The position numbers were made by a program, and so were the translations under genes. From contig NZ_VISM01000001.1 of assembly GCF_007827455.1 (NCBI RefSeq), positions 558,001 to 622,000 on the forward strand: a stretch of 64,000 nt of DNA. Reading direction: 5' to 3'. The notes under the pieces are model-generated. The model made no database searches, was not told the origin of the DNA, and was given only the letters and a program-made list of their open reading frames with translations. The DNA comes from Lutibacter sp. Hel_I_33_5. GTDB taxonomy: Bacteria > Bacteroidota > Bacteroidia > Flavobacteriales > Flavobacteriaceae. Shown in pieces: positions 34,928-44,500 of the stretch (positions are counted from its first letter, which is position 1; the number at the start of each line of letters is the position of its first letter).

Positions 34928-36028
34928 TCACTGCAATTTTAGTGCGTTAGATACTGTAATTTTTTCTCCATTTTTATAAGCGACTATAAAAGCTGAAGTA
35001 TATCCTTTTTTCTTAACTGTTGTTAAAGACGTTTTTACATCTTTATATTGAGATGATTTTCCGTAATAATATTTATAAAAACTCCCAACTTTTATTCGTT
35101 CAACATTTTTTAATCCTTTAAAATTGTAAGATTTTGTGGGTATTTTACTTCTACCTGAAGCGATCTGGACTTTATACTCCACTAAGTCTTTAACTACTGC
35201 TTCGGATATTTGAACTGTATTTAATTTAATTCTATTAAAATATTTTCTTACCGCTGCTGCAATAGCTTTTGCCATTTGTCTTTGACCTGTTTTAGAATTT
35301 AGATATTTCCCTTCTTTTTTATTGGTTAAAAAACCTAACTCTACCAAAACACTTGGCATAATAGTTTCTCTTAAAACTTGAAAATTATCTTGTCGTACTT
35401 TTCTATCTAAACGTTTTAATTGACCAGTAAAGTTATCTTGTAATAAACTAGCAATTTCTAAACTTTTATCAAGATTCTCTTCTTGTAATAATGATAATCC
35501 TATAACCGACTCTGCAGAATTAGGATCAAAACCTTTATATTTTTCTTTATAGTTTTTTTCTTTTAAAATTGCAGCATTTTCTCTCTTTGCTACTTCTAAG
35601 TTTTTTTGATTCCCTCTAAGTCCAAGCACAAATGTTCCTGCTCCATGCGCCGCAGGTCTTGGCGTATAAGAATCACAGTGAATAGACACAAATAAATCTG
35701 CTTTCGCTTTATTTGCTATTTCACCTCTTTTCCATAATGGCGGATAAGAATCATTCTTTCTTGTATAAATTACCTTTATATCTTTATTCTTAGCTAAACT
35801 TTGACCAACTAATAGTGTAACTTTAAGTGCAATCTTTTTTTCAACATACCCATTTCCTAAATTTCCAGAGTCATGACCACCATGACCAGCATCTAGTACT
35901 ACTACATACTTTTTTTTCTGAGCAAACGTTTTACTAGAAACAGAAAGTAAAAAATAGCTTAAGACAAAAAGAAATATTATTTTCAGTTTGGTACTAAATT
36001 TGTGGAAAAGTAAGAATCGTATCAACAA
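34928..36028 (-). CDS. N-acetylmuramoyl-L-alanine amidase (AmiC-type)
   Basis: 366 aa. An N-terminal signal sequence (LKIIFLFVLSYFLLSVSSKTFA), then the Amidase_3 domain with zinc ligands: VVLDAGHGGHDSGNLG (His), VEKK (Glu), FVSIHCDS (His) and the catalytic Glu in SVLVELGFLTNKKEG. The C-terminal ~100 residues resemble an SPOR-like region (YKVQIASGRSKIPTKSYNFKGL). It cleaves the amide bond between MurNAc and the stem peptide in the periplasm, typically for cell separation. Divergent from lptD. Confidence 0.93.
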   Translation of the reverse strand: MLIRFLLFHKFSTKLKIIFLFVLSYFLLSVSSKTFAQKKKYVVVLDAGHGGHDSGNLGNGYVEKKIALKVTLLVGQSLAKNKDIKVIYTRKNDSYPPLWKRGEIANKAKADLFVSIHCDSYTPRPAAHGAGTFVLGLRGNQKNLEVAKRENAAILKEKNYKEKYKGFDPNSAESVIGLSLLQEENLDKSLEIASLLQDNFTGQLKRLDRKVRQDNFQVLRETIMPSVLVELGFLTNKKEGKYLNSKTGQRQMAKAIAAAVRKYFNRIKLNTVQISEAVVKDLVEYKVQIASGRSKIPTKSYNFKGLKNVERIKVGSFYKYYYGKSSQYKDVKTSLTTVKKKGYTSAFIVAYKNGEKITVSNALKLQ

Positions 36029-36036
36029 AATTTAAG

Positions 36037-36044
36037 TAATTTTG
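36037..36044 (+). promoter_or_regulatory. Possible -7 box for lptD
   Basis: TAATTTTG matches TAnnTTTG, about 70 nt before the TTG start at 36114. A TGGCTC/GAGCCA stem (36057-36078) lies in the resulting leader. Confidence 0.35.
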
Positions 36045-36113
36045 GCATTTCATATTTGGCTCTTCAATAATTGAGCCATATTTTTACCTAACACAAAAAT
36101 AGTATTTAAAGCA

Positions 36114-38783
36114 TTGCAATCAAATATATCTTCATATATACTTTTAATTTTTTGTTTTATTTCGCTACAAAATACTTTCGCACAAAAAAATAGCACAAAA
36201 AAAGATACCATAACCAGTATAAAAAAAGACAGTATTCTTTTAAAAACTAACGATACTATTAAAAAGGATACTATAGTAAAAAAGCAGCAAAAAATTACTG
36301 ATATTATTAAACATGATGCTAAAGATTATAAAATCAGTAATACTAAAAACAAAACGCTTACCTTATATAATGAGGCTCAGATAAAATATACTGATATTGA
36401 CTTAAAAGCTGGAATTATTATTATTAATTATGATAAAAACACATTATTTGCAAAAGGTATAAAAGACAGTACGGGCTATCAACAAAAACCCATTTTCATA
36501 CAAGGTGGACAAGAATCTGAGCAAGACTCATTGCTTTATAATTTTAAATCTAAACGTGCTCTAATCTATGGTTTAAAATCTCAACAAGGAGAAATGATTA
36601 CCTATGGAGAAAAGACCAAACGTGTTAACGATTCAACTATTTATATTAGAAAAATTAGGTTTACTACTTCAGAAAAGAAAAACCCAGATTATTATATTGC
36701 AACCGAAAAAGCAAAATTAGTTCCTGGTAAAAAAATAATTGTCGGTTTAAGTAATTTAGTTGTTGCAGATGTTCCAACACCTTTCTTTTTACCTTTCGCA
36801 TATTTCCCTCAAAGTGAAAAAAGTATTTCTGGATTTATTTTCCCAACTTTTGACACAGGAAGTACTAGTAGAGGAATTGGTTTTCAAAATGGTGGATATT
36901 ATTTTGCAATTAGTGACTATTTTGATTTAACACTACAAGGTGATGCTTACTCTAACGGAACCTGGGGTTTTAGAGCTGCCACCAACTATAAAAAAAGATA
37001 TAAGTTTAATGGAAATTTCAGTTTTAGATACGAAAACACGTTAAATAGCATTAAAGGTTTTGCCGACTACTCTAAATCTACAAATTACAATATTAACTGG
37101 AGACATTCTCAAGACACAAAAGCGAGTCCAAATGCACGTTTTTCTGCTTCTGTAAACATAGGAAGCAGCACTTATTTTAGAGAGTCTATTAATGAATTTA
37201 ACAATTCACAATTTTTAAATAACAATAGAAGTTCTTCTGTTTCTTTTTACAAAAAATTTGTTGGCACACCGTTTAACATGAATGTGTTAATGACCCACAA
37301 TCAAAACATTAGTTCAGAAAACACCGATGAGAACAATATCAACTTGACCTTACCTTCTCTACAAGTGAATATGGAAAGGGTTTATCCTTTTGCTGGAAAG
37401 GGTGGAGTAAAAAAGAATCCAATTCAAAAAATGGGTTTTAATTATAGCATGCAAGGTCAATACTTAATAAAAACTAATGATGAAGATTTCTTTACAGCTG
37501 CAATGTTTAAAACAGCTAAAGCAGGAATCGTTCATAATACCGGTACAAATACAAATATTAGAGCATTTAAGTATTTCACTTTGTCACCGAGCATATCCTA
37601 TAAAGAAGTTTGGAATTTTGATTATACTCAAAAAAGGTTTGATGAAACGATAACTGATACAAATGGAAATATAGTTGGAGGTATAGTAAAAGATACTGTT
37701 AGAGGATTTAAGAGTTTTAGAGAATATAATACTGGCGTAAGTTTATCAACTAATATTTACGGAACTTTCAACTTTAAAAAAGGACGATTAAAAGCAATAC
37801 GCCATACAATAAGACCTTCTATTTCTTATGGTTATAGACCAAATTTTGCAAGAAAATACGAACAACAAATACAATCTAATCTAGCTGCAACAGAATTTGA
37901 AACGTATTCTCCTTTTGAAGATGGAATGTATGGATCACCTGGTGCTGGATTAAGTAATTCAATAGGAATTTCCGTAAACAATGTTTTAGAAGCTAAAGTA
38001 GCACCAAAAGACCCTGACAGTGATAAAGAAGATGAAAAAGTAATGATTCTTAACAATCTAAACTTTAGCACATCTTATAATATTGCAGCTGATAGTCTAC
38101 GATGGTCTAATGTAAATGTTTCAGCTGGAACACGTTTATTTAAAGATAAAATGGCGTTAAATTTAGGCGCAACATTAAATCCATACCAAGTAAATGCTCA
38201 AGGTGTCACTATTAATAAATACAACCCAAATGTTTTTAGAGTCCAAAATGTAAACATTACTGCAAACTATTCACTTTCTAGTAAAGATTTTGAAAAAAAG
38301 GATGATAAAAAAAATAGTCAAGGAAATGGAGCTCAAAATACACCAGATATTCTAGGTGAAGAGATTCAACCTTCTAATACTTTTTCTCAATCTTCACAAA
38401 ATAACACTGACACAAAAGACAAAAAAGCAAAATTATATTTTGCTGATATTCCTTGGTCTATAAACTTTGCTTATTCTACATCGTATTCTAATAATGGTTA
38501 TCAAAATATCGGAATACAGAATCATACACTAATGTTTAGCGGAAGTTTTGAGTTAACTCCAAAATGGAAAGTAGGTTTTAATTCTGGATATGATATTAAA
38601 GATGGTGCCTTTACTTATTCAAGGTTTAATTTTGCTCGAGATTTAGATAGTTGGCAATTTAATTTTAACTGGGTTCCCTTTGGATTAAACTCTTCTTACA
38701 CATTTTTTATTGGGGTAAAATCTTCTATTTTACAAGATTTAAAGTGGGATAAAAATAAGCCGCCAGATAGACGACTGTTTTAA
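36114..38783 (+). CDS. lptD: LPS-assembly protein LptD (Bacteroidota type), TTG start
   Basis: 889 aa. Signal peptide SNISSYILLIFCFISLQNTFAQ, a Lys/Thr/Asp-rich linker (about 25-75), a short OstA/LptA-like region (YNEAQIKYTDIDLKAGIIIINY), then a large beta-barrel of LptD type ending YTFFIGVKSSILQDLKWDKNKPPDRRLF. It inserts lipopolysaccharide in the outer leaflet. In-frame upstream, a stop occurs at 36072-36074 with no ATG or GTG between; the only usual start codon is TTG 36114. Its position opposite the amidase and upstream of ridA is one gene-order clue only. Confidence 0.9.
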   Translation: MQSNISSYILLIFCFISLQNTFAQKNSTKKDTITSIKKDSILLKTNDTIKKDTIVKKQQKITDIIKHDAKDYKISNTKNKTLTLYNEAQIKYTDIDLKAGIIIINYDKNTLFAKGIKDSTGYQQKPIFIQGGQESEQDSLLYNFKSKRALIYGLKSQQGEMITYGEKTKRVNDSTIYIRKIRFTTSEKKNPDYYIATEKAKLVPGKKIIVGLSNLVVADVPTPFFLPFAYFPQSEKSISGFIFPTFDTGSTSRGIGFQNGGYYFAISDYFDLTLQGDAYSNGTWGFRAATNYKKRYKFNGNFSFRYENTLNSIKGFADYSKSTNYNINWRHSQDTKASPNARFSASVNIGSSTYFRESINEFNNSQFLNNNRSSSVSFYKKFVGTPFNMNVLMTHNQNISSENTDENNINLTLPSLQVNMERVYPFAGKGGVKKNPIQKMGFNYSMQGQYLIKTNDEDFFTAAMFKTAKAGIVHNTGTNTNIRAFKYFTLSPSISYKEVWNFDYTQKRFDETITDTNGNIVGGIVKDTVRGFKSFREYNTGVSLSTNIYGTFNFKKGRLKAIRHTIRPSISYGYRPNFARKYEQQIQSNLAATEFETYSPFEDGMYGSPGAGLSNSIGISVNNVLEAKVAPKDPDSDKEDEKVMILNNLNFSTSYNIAADSLRWSNVNVSAGTRLFKDKMALNLGATLNPYQVNAQGVTINKYNPNVFRVQNVNITANYSLSSKDFEKKDDKKNSQGNGAQNTPDILGEEIQPSNTFSQSSQNNTDTKDKKAKLYFADIPWSINFAYSTSYSNNGYQNIGIQNHTLMFSGSFELTPKWKVGFNSGYDIKDGAFTYSRFNFARDLDSWQFNFNWVPFGLNSSYTFFIGVKSSILQDLKWDKNKPPDRRLF

Positions 38784-38786
38784 GCT

Positions 38787-38850
<64 letters not shown>

Positions 38851-38858
38851 AAATTAAA

Positions 38859-38890
38859 AACTTTGAAACTTTGAAACTTTGAAACTTTGA
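38859..38890. repeat. Octamer tandem repeat (AACTTTGA, four units) before ridA
   Basis: Four exact copies of AACTTTGA, ending 4 nt before the ridA ATG. The unit contains CTTTG, close to the second half of the -7 box, so copy number could affect ridA expression. Confidence 0.95.
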
Positions 38891-38894
38891 TAGC

Positions 38895-39275
38895 ATGAAA
38901 AAAATAATAAAAACTACAAAAGCTCCTTTACCTATTGGCCCATATAATCAGGCTGTGTTAAGCGGAAATACTTTATATACTTCAGGTCAAATAGCAATCA
39001 ATCCTACAACTGGAGAGCTTATTTTAGAGTCTATAGAAGAAGAAACCAAGCAAGTTATGGAAAACATGAAAGAAGTTTTATTAGCTACTGATATGACTTT
39101 TGAAAACGTTGTGAAGACTTCTATCTTTATTTCTGACATGAATAACTTCTCGAAAATAAATTCAGTCTATGCTCAATATTTTGATGAAGAAAACGCACCT
39201 GCAAGAGAAACCGTGGAAGTTGCTAACCTACCAAAGTTTGTTAATGTAGAAATAAGTATGATTGCCGTAAAATAA
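38895..39275 (+). CDS. ridA: RidA family enamine/imine deaminase
   Basis: 126 aa, full length for RidA. Key segments are PLPIGPYNQAVLSGNTLYTSGQIAINPTTGEL, VVKTSIFISDMNNFSKINSVYAQYF and the catalytic Arg in APARETVEVANLPK. It hydrolyses reactive 2-aminoacrylate and similar enamines. It lies directly after the two tandem repeats and before a terminator. Confidence 0.95.
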   Translation: MKKIIKTTKAPLPIGPYNQAVLSGNTLYTSGQIAINPTTGELILESIEEETKQVMENMKEVLLATDMTFENVVKTSIFISDMNNFSKINSVYAQYFDEENAPARETVEVANLPKFVNVEISMIAVK

Positions 39276-39325
39276 AACATACTTTTTCTAAAACAATAAT
39301 ATATCAATTTCAACATTTTACGCAT

Positions 39326-39353
39326 AAAAAAAAGCCCTTAAAAGGGCTTTTTT
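39326..39353. terminator. Bidirectional terminator between ridA and gapA
   Basis: GCCCTT/AAGGGC stem flanked by an A-run on one side and a T-run on the other, between two convergent genes. Confidence 0.85.
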
Positions 39354-39375
39354 ATTTTATTATCTTTTTTAAAAC

Positions 39376-40368
39376 TTATAAAGATGCAGCATGTTCTACC
39401 ATATCTACAATCTTAGTTGCATAACCATATTCGTTATCATACCAAGAAATAATCTTAAAGAAATTTCCATTTAATTCTATACTTGCATCTGCATCAACAA
39501 TAGAAGTTCTAGTTTCTGAAACAAAATCTTGAGAAACTACTTGATCATTTGTTACACCTAATACACCTTTTAACTGACCATTTGCAGCTTCTTCAAACTT
39601 TGCAATGATTTCTGCTAAACTTGTTGTTTTTTCGGTTCTTACAGTTAAATCTACTAAAGAAACATCTGGCGTAGGAACTCTAACAGCCATACCTGTAAGT
39701 TTTCCATTTAATTCTGGAATTACTTTACCAACTGCTTTTGCAGCACCTGTAGAAGTAGGAATTAAGTTATTTAAAACAGAACGTCCTCTTCTCCAGTTCT
39801 TATTTGGACTATCTACAGCATCTTGACCAGAAGTTGCTCCATGAATTGTTGTCATTAAACCTTCAACAACACCAAAATTATCGTTTATAACTTTCGTTAT
39901 TGGCGCTAAACAGTTTGTAGTACATGATGCATTAGAAATAATTGTTTCATCAGCAGTCATTTCACTTTCATTTACACCCATTACATACATGTTTGCATCT
40001 GGAGAAGGAGCAGAAATAACAACTTTCTTTGCACCACCTTTTATATGTAAACCTGCTTTTTCTTTTGACAAGAAAAATCCAGTAGATTCAATTACAAATT
40101 CTGCACCAGCTTCATCCCACCTAATATCTTCAGGGTTTCTTTCTGCAGTAACTCTAATAGCCTGACCATTTACAACTAATTGACCATCCTTTACTTCAAC
40201 ATCACCATTAAAACGACCATGAACTGAATCGTATTTTAATAAATATGCTAAATAATCTACATCTAACAAATCGTTTATTGCAACAACTTGTACGTTTTCT
40301 CTTTGAATTGCAGAACGAAATGCTAATCGTCCAATTCTACCAAATCCGTTAATTCCTATTTTTGTCAT
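39376..40368 (-). CDS. gap: Glyceraldehyde-3-phosphate dehydrogenase, type I
   Basis: 330 aa. NAD-binding start [17 protein letters not shown]. The catalytic Cys is in [12 protein letters not shown] near residue 150 and the catalytic His in [10 protein letters not shown]. Other conserved segments are [37 protein letters not shown] and the C-terminal [16 protein letters not shown]. It oxidises glyceraldehyde-3-phosphate with phosphate and NAD. It follows pfkA by 21 nt, so the two glycolytic genes form an operon. Confidence 0.97.
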   Translation of the reverse strand: MTKIGINGFGRIGRLAFRSAIQRENVQVVAINDLLDVDYLAYLLKYDSVHGRFNGDVEVKDGQLVVNGQAIRVTAERNPEDIRWDEAGAEFVIESTGFFLSKEKAGLHIKGGAKKVVISAPSPDANMYVMGVNESEMTADETIISNASCTTNCLAPITKVINDNFGVVEGLMTTIHGATSGQDAVDSPNKNWRRGRSVLNNLIPTSTGAAKAVGKVIPELNGKLTGMAVRVPTPDVSLVDLTVRTEKTTSLAEIIAKFEEAANGQLKGVLGVTNDQVVSQDFVSETRTSIVDADASIELNGNFFKIISWYDNEYGYATKIVDMVEHAASL

Positions 40369-40389
40369 TTTGTTTGTTTACTAATTTAT

Positions 40390-41376
40390 TTATGTGGTCA
40401 TAATATCAGAAACTCGTAATAATTCTGAGTTTATTGAACTTTGACCTTTTATTGCTTTTTCTAAATTGGTTGCTGCTACTTTGTTATCTTTTAATCCAAC
40501 CATAACGTTTGTTGTACCATCTAACATTAACTCAACCGCTTTTACACCTAATCTACTTGCTAAAACTCTATCAAAACATGATGGAGAACCACCTCTTTGC
40601 ATATGCCCTAAAACAGAAACTCTAACTTCATATTCTGGCATATTGTCTTCAACATATTGTGCTAATTCATATACATTCTTACCAGAACGATCACCTTCGG
40701 CAACCACCACAATACTTGATGATTTACCTGAACGTCTACTTTTTTGCAATGATTCTAACATTCGTTCTAATCCTAGATCTTCTTCTGGGATTAAAATTTC
40801 CTCTGCTCCTGCTCCAACACCTGCGTTTAATGCTATAAAACCAGCATCGCGCCCCATTACCTCTACAAAGAATAATCTATTATGTGAAGATGCAGTATCT
40901 CTAATTTTATCAATTGCTTCAACCGCAGTGTTTAATGCAGTATCATAGCCTAAGGTATGTGAAGTACCAAAAATATCGTTATCAATAGTTCCTGGAATCC
41001 CTATAATTGGAAAGCCATATTCTTTATTAAAAACTACGCCTCCTGTAAAAGATCCATCACCACCAATGACGATTAATCCATCTACATTTTGCTCTTTTAA
41101 GTTTTCGTATGCTTTTTTACGACCTTCTTTTGTTCTAAAATCTTTTGATCTTGCAGATCTAAGAATTGTTCCTCCTTTATTGATGATATTATTTACACTT
41201 CTTGCTGTTAACGTAACAAAATCAGATTCTATCATTCCTTGATAACCTCTATATACACCAACACATTCTGCTCTGTAATATGCACAAGCTCTTACTACCG
41301 ATCTTATAGCAGCATTCATCCCTGGTGAATCTCCACCAGACGTAATAACAGCTATTTTCTTTACTTTTTTTGTCAT
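40390..41376 (-). CDS. pfkA: ATP-dependent 6-phosphofructokinase
   Basis: 328 aa. ATP-binding TSGGDSPGMNAAIRS, VIGGDGSFTGG, the catalytic Asp in PGTIDNDIFGTSHTLG, MGRDAGFIALNAGVGAGAEE, and VSVLGHMQRGGSPSCFDRVLA. The Gly after GGD supports the ATP-dependent rather than PPi-dependent form. It phosphorylates fructose-6-phosphate and is the committed step of glycolysis. First gene of the pfkA-gap pair. Confidence 0.96.
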   Translation of the reverse strand: MTKKVKKIAVITSGGDSPGMNAAIRSVVRACAYYRAECVGVYRGYQGMIESDFVTLTARSVNNIINKGGTILRSARSKDFRTKEGRKKAYENLKEQNVDGLIVIGGDGSFTGGVVFNKEYGFPIIGIPGTIDNDIFGTSHTLGYDTALNTAVEAIDKIRDTASSHNRLFFVEVMGRDAGFIALNAGVGAGAEEILIPEEDLGLERMLESLQKSRRSGKSSSIVVVAEGDRSGKNVYELAQYVEDNMPEYEVRVSVLGHMQRGGSPSCFDRVLASRLGVKAVELMLDGTTNVMVGLKDNKVAATNLEKAIKGQSSINSELLRVSDIMTT

Positions 41377-41387
41377 AAATTACACTT

Positions 41388-41395
41388 CAAAATTA
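41388..41395 (-). promoter_or_regulatory. -7 box of pfkA-gap
   Basis: Minus strand TAATTTTG, an exact TAnnTTTG, 11 nt before the pfkA ATG. No clear -33 element is seen. Confidence 0.45.
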
Positions 41396-41425
41396 GTTAA
41401 TATATACCATTTAAAATATAAAAAA

Positions 41426-41445
41426 ATGCGAAAACGTTTTCGCAT
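41426..41445. promoter_or_regulatory. 20-bp perfect palindrome between tamB and pfkA
   Basis: ATGCGAAAACGTTTTCGCAT. On the minus strand it is followed by seven T, so it can terminate tamB transcription. Its central CGAAAACGTTTTCG also resembles LacI/GalR-family operators, and it lies about 30 bp upstream of the pfkA -7 box. Both readings are possible. Confidence 0.6.
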
Positions 41446-41532
41446 AAAACCTTGTTTATAAAGTCTTTTTATAGGGAATCTATAATTTATTAATGTTTTA
41501 CAAAAACGAAGTCAGAGTTAAAAAAACTCAAA

Positions 41533-44500
41533 TTAATTTTTCTTTTGATTAATTAAACTTTTATGTTTTGATAAAACTTTAATCTTCTTTGCTGGTTTCT
41601 TTTTCTTTTTTAAGCCTGCTTTTTTAAGTAATTCAGATAAAGAATTAAAGTTTACTTGATAAGATAATCCAACTCCTTGGGTATACCCTTCTTCTTCTGT
41701 AGAATATTGTATTTCGTTTTGTCTATTAAAGATAACTGCTCTAAAATTTCCTTCATCGTTTAGTAATACCTCTACTTTTACTTCACCAACAACACTAGAT
41801 TGCGTTTTAGAACCAACCGGCACACCTACTTTTCCATTAATAATTACATTTCTACCAAGTTTTGTACTTACATTTAAATCTACTTGATTATCAGTATTTA
41901 AGCTTGCAACATCATTATTATCTCTTCCTTGCTTATATCCAACTCCTAATTTCAATTTACTATCTGGATTGTTTAATAAACTAGAAAAAGCTGCAGCAAT
42001 TGCACTAGAGGCTGTACCAGTTATTGCAGCATTACCATCAAAATTTACTTTATCTGGATTAACAAAACTACCTAATGCTAATAAAGACATAAACTGAATA
42101 TTTTTCTCTCCTACATCATTATTATTTAACACAAAATCTAATTCAGATTTTATTGCTGGATTTACATTTGGTAATTGAATATCTAATTCTTGTTTTGATG
42201 TAAATAAACCACCCGTAATTTTGGTTACTAAATCTATATCAATATTTCTATTGGTATTAAAACTTTCTAATAAAACTGCTGGGTTTGCCTTCGTTTTGTA
42301 AAATGCAACTATATCTAAGTTTGCATCAAACGGACTCCCATCCCAAGAAATTGTACCACCTTTTTGAATAACAAAAGGTTTATTAATACCTGGTAATTTA
42401 AAATCATAAACACCACTATCAACATTAAAAGTACCAAACATGTCGAACTTTCCATTGGTATTTATCTGAATATCTAAATTCCCAGTTCCACTTCCTTTTA
42501 ACTGACTTCCATATACTTTATCAATTACAACTTGTGCCACAGCATCTTTAGTGACCTCTAATTCGATATCTAATGACAAGCCTTTAAAAGCCTCTTTCGC
42601 TACTTCTTCTTGCTTGTCTTTAACGACTGTCTCTTTAGATTTAAAATGAATCAAATCAAAACTATCTACTGTTTCTACATCTTTTAATGGAATTACAAAT
42701 AATGTATTTGGCTGTGTAATTCCTTTAACAGTTATATTTAATTTATCAGTAACACCTTCTATAGCTGCTGTTCCTTTAATAAATCCAGTTCCGTAATATG
42801 GTGAGTCTTCAGTTTCTTGAGTATCCAGTATTAACAAATTATCTGTTTCTAATTCTAAATCTAAAAACCAAGTATCAAAATCTTTATGCAAAATGTTTCC
42901 AGACAACTTTCCTTTTGTATTGTACTTGGTATCAACCAAAGTTGTGTTTTCAATTATAAATTCTTGCGCTTGCAAACCAATAACTGCATCTCCTTCAAAA
43001 TCATAATCAGCATTTAAGTATGGAAATTTTAATCCTGCATCTTTCAATGTTAAAAAACCATCCATTTCGGGGTTACCTAAAAAACCTTTTAAAGTAAAAT
43101 TACCCGAGGCTTTACCTCGTAAGCTAGAGAGAACATCTTGACCTAAAGGGCTAAAAGCATCTAAAGAAAAATCTTCTAAAAACACTTCTAAATCTATGGT
43201 TGGAGTATTACTCGAGAAATCTAAACCACCAATGGCTGCAATACTTTTAGCCTCGTCTCTTAACAAAGAAATATTTACATCGTACTTTTTAAGAGAATTA
43301 TTTCCAACAATATTTAATTTTAAATCTCCTTGTTTAAATTTATTAATTTCAAAATCATTTATTTCTAATAAACCTTCTGGCTTGTATAATCCATCTTTCT
43401 GTAAAAACTCAACCTTACCATTTAATGTTCCTTTTAAAGCTAAACTATCTATTTCTGGCAAGAAACTTTCTAATGCCACATTAGATAAATCTGCAGTTAA
43501 TTCTTTTTGATTATCTCCTTTTAACTTCCCAGTAAAATTTATTTTTTGCTGATTAGAAACTAATTGAAAATCACTAAAGTCAAACTCATTATTTTTTAAA
43601 TCGAAAGTAACTTTGTTTTTATATTTTTTGGTAGGATTTATTTGCCAAGTATTATGCTTATAATCGAAAGATGATTTTTCAAATCCAATAACAGATTTAC
43701 CTTCTGGATTAATGGTATAGAAAAAATCTAGGTTATAGTTTTCTCTTATTTTCTCAGTTCCTTTAAAAATCGATTTAAAATATAACGTGTCATTTTCAGT
43801 CCTATTGATAAGGTTTAATTTTGACACTTTGTAATAATCCGTATTAATTTTATCGGCAGTTAAATGTGTATTATATAATTTATTTTGATTATCAGTTCTT
43901 AAAACAAGGTTTTCAATTTTATTACTATAAGCAACTATTTTGGGTGACGAAAGTGTTAATTTTAATTGATTTTTATCTGCTTTAATTTTCCCTTTAATCT
44001 TTGTATTGTTATCGACGGAAATCTTTGGGAAAAAAACATCTACAATCTGATTATATACTGTAAAATTAAAATCTAAAAATTGATGCGGTTGTACTGGATA
44101 CGGATTATAGTTTGTATAAATACTTCCTAAAGCATTTTGAGCTACAGGCTGTAATTCATCAAACGTAAATTTACCTTTTAAATACCCTTTTACAATATCT
44201 TTAGAGTCAACATCAATTGTTTTTACGCTGTCTTTTATTGATGATGAAACACGAAACTCTTTAAACAAATATTCTTTTTTAAGATTTGTATAAGAAATGT
44301 TTTTAAAGATTGCTTTTCCAACAATATCATCTAGTGTATTTCCATCTGCATCTAAAACAATATTTCCTTTTAAAACAGCTATGCTATCTCTATTAAAAAG
44401 ATGTGTTTTTTTAAGGTCTGCGTGTTTAATATCAGCATCAAAATCAAACTTATGAATGCTGGATGATAAATCTGCTAACCCTTTAAAATTCATTTTTAAA

